DNA from: Acholeplasmatales bacterium
GTDB lineage: Bacteria > Bacillota_I > Bacilli_A > Acholeplasmatales > Anaeroplasmataceae
DNA length: 64,000 nucleotides
Reading direction: 5' to 3'
Assembly: GCA_016288855.1 (NCBI GenBank)
Contig: JAEELJ010000013.1
Location: 1-64,000 of the forward strand
In this document: positions 60,369-64,000 of the stretch, in pieces
Layout: each line of letters begins with the position of its first letter
How positions within the stretch are numbered: position 1 is the stretch's first letter
Program-made: the position numbers and the translations under genes
Notes under the pieces: model-generated
What the model saw: only the letters and a program-made list of their open reading frames with translations
Database searches by the model: none
Told to the model about the DNA's origin: nothing

Positions 60369-61190
60369 ATGAAGGTGATTTCTTTGAATAACGAGCTTTT
60401 ATCAAGGTTAAGTAAATATTTAAATGATAATCCAAATGCTATTACAATAAACCAGGTCAATAAAGTTATTAAGGCAGGAGTAGATGAAAAATACGCATTA
60501 AAGGTATTACTTGATGAATACTTAGAATATAGATATGACTATACAAGTATTTTATTTAAAGAGGATATAAATAAATATTTATCTAATCCATATTATAAAA
60601 ATATTAGTTTTAATAATAAAAGAAAAGGTAATTGGCAATTAAAAATAAGTGAATATAAGCCTTATGAATTATTTGTTTCTGATAATTTCTTTATTAAGGA
60701 TGAAGAAGTATTACCACATATAGGCTATTTTAATAAACCATTTAAATATCAAAGTGTTTATCAAAACAATAGATTATGGATGTCTATTACTCCTAATGAA
60801 ATAAATACAATGGAAAAGGATATTAATGATGCTAAAGGAAATATATTAGTTGTTGGCTTAGGCTTAGGATATTTCCAATATATGACTAGTTTAAAAAGTG
60901 ATGTTTTATCTATAGATGTCGTTGAAGTTGATAAAGATATCATCAAATTATTTAAAAATCAAATATTACCTCAATTTGATAACAAATATAAGGTAAATAT
61001 TATTAATGATGATGTTTATAATTATTTTAATAATAATGATTTATCTAAATATGATTATATTTATATAGATATATGGCATGATGTATCTGATGGATTAACG
61101 CACTATTTAAAATTGAAGAAGTTTGAAGAAAAATATCAAAATACTATATTTAGATATTGGATATATGATTCAATAAAATATTATTTATAG
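60369..61190 (+). CDS. SAM-dependent methyltransferase-fold protein, unknown substrate
   Basis: NILVVGLGLGYFQYMTS...SIDVVEVDKDIIKLFKN...YDYIYIDIWHD; alternative TTG start at 60384. Confidence 0.65.
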   Translation: MKVISLNNELLSRLSKYLNDNPNAITINQVNKVIKAGVDEKYALKVLLDEYLEYRYDYTSILFKEDINKYLSNPYYKNISFNNKRKGNWQLKISEYKPYELFVSDNFFIKDEEVLPHIGYFNKPFKYQSVYQNNRLWMSITPNEINTMEKDINDAKGNILVVGLGLGYFQYMTSLKSDVLSIDVVEVDKDIIKLFKNQILPQFDNKYKVNIINDDVYNYFNNNDLSKYDYIYIDIWHDVSDGLTHYLKLKKFEEKYQNTIFRYWIYDSIKYYL

Positions 61191-61192
61191 AA

Positions 61193-61232
61193 AAAGAACC
61201 AGAATTTGCATAAGCATTTTCTGGTTCTTTTT
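61193..61232. terminator. bidirectional terminator
   Basis: aaaaagaaccaga...tctggttctttttatt. Confidence 0.85.
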
Positions 61233-61233
61233 A

Positions 61234-62781
61234 TTAATAAATATCGTCTGGATATTCATCATAGTATGAGGATGTTTCTGATATGCTTGGCGCATTATCA
61301 TAATCACCTTCACTATAATCCATTAAGTTTTCTATTGACTCTTCTCTATCTTGATATGACATTTGTAAATTCTTAGTAGAAGTAATACCATCGATATTTA
61401 CAATATGAGAAGATTTTTCTTCTTCAATTTCCTTTTTATAAGAAGCCTTTAAGATTAAAGGTACAGTAAATGATGTAACAATAATCAAAATAATTAAGAA
61501 TATTTGAATTTTTGAATCAACTAATCCAGCATCAATACCCTTAGATGCTGAAACTAAGCATACCTCAGCACGTACAGTCATCGCGGCACCACATCTAAGT
61601 GAATCCTTAGTTGTATTACCTGTAATCCTTGATCCGACTGATGCACCAATAAACTTACCTAATATTGCAGCAACAACTAAGCACATACCTACACCAAAGA
61701 ATTGTAGGAAGCCTTTAGCATATTCAGCTGTGAATTCAATATCCTCTAGAGTAGTTAAGCCTATCTTTGCAAAGAACACTGGTGTGAATAGGATATAAGA
61801 AATAATATCTGTTCTACGTCCTATATATTGAGTTGATGACATATTAGCTAAAATTAAACCAGCGAAATATGCACCAGTAATATCAGCGATTCCAAACATC
61901 CACTCACTGAAATATGCAATCAAGAAGCAAAATGCTAAAGAATAAATTGGAATTCTTCTATGATGAGGATTCTTTCTTTCAATCTTCTTAAAAATTCTTT
62001 TAACAACGAATCCTAATCCAAGGATGAATACGAAGAATAATAATGTAGATAATATTACTCCAAATACACCCATAAATGAGAATGCGTTAACTAAAATACC
62101 ATTGCCGTTGAATAAGTCTATTGTAGAAGAAGTACCATCACCCTTTTTAGCAAGAGATAATACTATTGATAAAATAATAACACCAATAACATCATCTAGG
62201 ATAGCAGCAGATACAATAGTTGTACCAATTTTAGAATTAAGCTTGCCTAATTCTTTCATTGTTTGTACAGTAACTGATACTGATGTTGCAGTAAGAATAG
62301 TACCATAGAAAATCCAGCTCCAGTAATTCTTTATATATAAAGGATTACCATTTGCATCATCTATGAATGCAACCTCACCCTGCCATTCGAATTTATTGAA
62401 TGCAGCAACAACAAATACTCCTAACACCAAAACTAATAAAACATCTAAAACTGTTATAACAAGTGCGGATATACCAGTTCTTTTAACTTGATTTAAATCA
62501 GTTCCTAAGCCTGCACTAAATAGTATTAAAACAACACCAATTTCAGCAACGAATTTAACTCCAGAAACACCAGAATTTGTTAAGAAATTATCTGATACTT
62601 GAGGTATAAATCTAAGTCCACCTAAAATTAATCCTGTTAATAATAATGCAACTACCTGGGGTAAGCCTATTTTTTTAGCACCTAGCCCCATAAGTTTTGA
62701 CATACCTAGTATTAAAGCTAAGAAGATTAAAATGTCTACAACCTTAAAAGAAGAGGTTTCTAAGAAAGTCAAAAAAGACAT
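61234..62781 (-). CDS. CPA2-type cation:proton antiporter (Kef/NapA-like)
   Basis: 12-ish TM, GLPQVVALLLTGLILG..., ASVGSRITGNTTKDSLRCGAAMTVRAEVCLV; acidic C-terminal tail. Confidence 0.88.
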   Translation of the reverse strand: MSFLTFLETSSFKVVDILIFLALILGMSKLMGLGAKKIGLPQVVALLLTGLILGGLRFIPQVSDNFLTNSGVSGVKFVAEIGVVLILFSAGLGTDLNQVKRTGISALVITVLDVLLVLVLGVFVVAAFNKFEWQGEVAFIDDANGNPLYIKNYWSWIFYGTILTATSVSVTVQTMKELGKLNSKIGTTIVSAAILDDVIGVIILSIVLSLAKKGDGTSSTIDLFNGNGILVNAFSFMGVFGVILSTLLFFVFILGLGFVVKRIFKKIERKNPHHRRIPIYSLAFCFLIAYFSEWMFGIADITGAYFAGLILANMSSTQYIGRRTDIISYILFTPVFFAKIGLTTLEDIEFTAEYAKGFLQFFGVGMCLVVAAILGKFIGASVGSRITGNTTKDSLRCGAAMTVRAEVCLVSASKGIDAGLVDSKIQIFLIILIIVTSFTVPLILKASYKKEIEEEKSSHIVNIDGITSTKNLQMSYQDREESIENLMDYSEGDYDNAPSISETSSYYDEYPDDIY

Positions 62782-62883
62782 ATTTTTTCATCTCCAAATA
62801 TAAAATTTACAAATATTGTTATATCACTTATAAGTCATATCTTCAAGAAAAAAGCGCTTTAAAATTAATAAAACTAAAATATT

Positions 62884-62905
62884 TATAATTTAAGTATAAT
62901 TTAAG
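62884..62905. promoter_or_regulatory. perfect 11-bp tandem repeat TATAATTTAAG x2, candidate OmpR/PhoB-type binding site
   Basis: 62884-62894 and 62895-62905 identical. Confidence 0.5.
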
Positions 62906-63015
62906 TTTGTATATTATTCTACTAATGCAATTAACTTTAATTTATATTAAATAAATGATATAATTAAATAAATGTACGAACGGGTATGTATTGCTAAAAA
63001 TAGGAGGTTTTATAT

Positions 63016-63681
63016 ATGAAACTTTTATTAGTTGAAGATGATTTAGAATTATCACAGGTTGTAACAAAAATATTAAAGCATGATAATTATGATGTTGATA
63101 ATGCTTATGATGGTTCTGAGGCATTAGATTATGTAAAAAATTATAAATATGATGCAATCATAATGGATGTAATGATGCCTAAAATGAATGGATTTGATGC
63201 AACAAAGAAAATGAGAGCATTAGGTATTCCAACTCCTATTTTGCTACTTACTGCAAAATCACTAACAGACGATAAGGTATCAGGCCTTGATGCAGGTGCT
63301 GATGATTATTTAACAAAGCCATTCCAAATGAAGGAATTACTTGCAAGAATTAGAGCTTTATTAAGAAGAGGTAATTTAGTTAAAAGTGAAGGATTTGGTG
63401 ATTTTAAATTAGATCCAAACACTTTTGAAATATCACATGAAGATAAAAGCTATCGTTTAACAGGTAAAGAATATAAGTTAATGGAATTATTCATTAGAAA
63501 TGCTAATATATTTTTATCTACAGAAAGAATATTAGAAACTATTTGGGAATATGATAGTGATGTTGATGTATCTGTAGTTTGGGTATTTATTTCATCATTA
63601 AGAAAGCATCTTGAAAAGATTGGTTCTAATGTAACAATTAAGGTTTCAAGAGGCGTTGGATATAGACTAGAGGAAAAATAA
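63016..63681 (+). CDS. OmpR/PhoB-family response regulator
   Basis: LLVEDDLELSQVV...DAIIMDVMMPKMNGFDA...LTKPFQMKELLARIRALLRRG; winged-helix C-terminus. Confidence 0.95.
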   Translation: MKLLLVEDDLELSQVVTKILKHDNYDVDNAYDGSEALDYVKNYKYDAIIMDVMMPKMNGFDATKKMRALGIPTPILLLTAKSLTDDKVSGLDAGADDYLTKPFQMKELLARIRALLRRGNLVKSEGFGDFKLDPNTFEISHEDKSYRLTGKEYKLMELFIRNANIFLSTERILETIWEYDSDVDVSVVWVFISSLRKHLEKIGSNVTIKVSRGVGYRLEEK

Positions 63682-63682
63682 T

Positions 63683-64000
63683 ATGATTAAAAGGTTACGA
63701 ATTAAGTTCATAATAATAGCTTTTTCAGCTGTATTATTAATATTAGGCTTGATTGTAACAATTATGAATGTATCAAATTATTCTAGAGTTAGAGATGATG
63801 CTGATTCTAAGCTTCAAGAATTATATAACGCTGGTGGTTCTTATTTTCTAAAGAATCGTTGGAGTGTTATTAATGAAGATACTGGACTAGCTAATGGACA
63901 AGAAATTAACAATAGAATGATGAAAACCTTAATTAATTATCAAGGTGATGATTCAATGGATCAAAGACCAGGTGATGATTTCCCAGATCCATTTGCTGAC
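63683..64000 (+). CDS. sensor histidine kinase N-terminus, truncated by window end
   Basis: MIKRLRIKFIIIAFSAVLLILGLIVTIMNVSNYSRVRDD...; open to window end, directly downstream of RR. Confidence 0.75.
   Translation, partial: MIKRLRIKFIIIAFSAVLLILGLIVTIMNVSNYSRVRDDADSKLQELYNAGGSYFLKNRWSVINEDTGLANGQEINNRMMKTLINYQGDDSMDQRPGDDFPDPFAD

Overview
This is a chromosomal window from a low-GC, Bacillota-like bacterium using the standard code (TGA is used as stop). It is mostly housekeeping and metabolic genes. Main blocks: a complete preQ1/queuosine operon (queD-queE-folE-queC-queF) behind a class I preQ1 riboswitch with a terminator. A branched-chain amino-acid operon ilvN-ilvC-cimA-leuC-leuD-leuB-ilvD-ilvB, with a separate leuA. 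A heterodimeric ABC exporter, two GGDEF-GAF proteins, an intact HD-GYP protein and two HD-GYP gene relics. A DUF3793-flavodoxin-ZIP cluster, a DUF1538 transporter with two PII-like proteins, a CPA2-type antiporter, and a response regulator with a truncated histidine kinase. I saw no rRNA, tRNA, CRISPR array, prophage or transposase. The main items for follow-up are: (1) a ~150-nt intergenic candidate sRNA with two hairpin loops that both carry UCCCCC (45.7-45.9 kb); (2) the DUF1538 + PII-like + PII-like operon; (3) two intergenic regions where terminator, promoter -10 and Shine-Dalgarno are superimposed on one hairpin; (4) twin AGTTA-N4-TAACT operators upstream of DUF3793/flavodoxin; (5) a PreA-like protein carrying a DPD-type N-terminal Fe-S domain but no FAD/NADPH domains; (6) a perfect 11-bp tandem repeat upstream of an OmpR-type regulator. 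All family calls come from reading the translated sequence; no database search was run.
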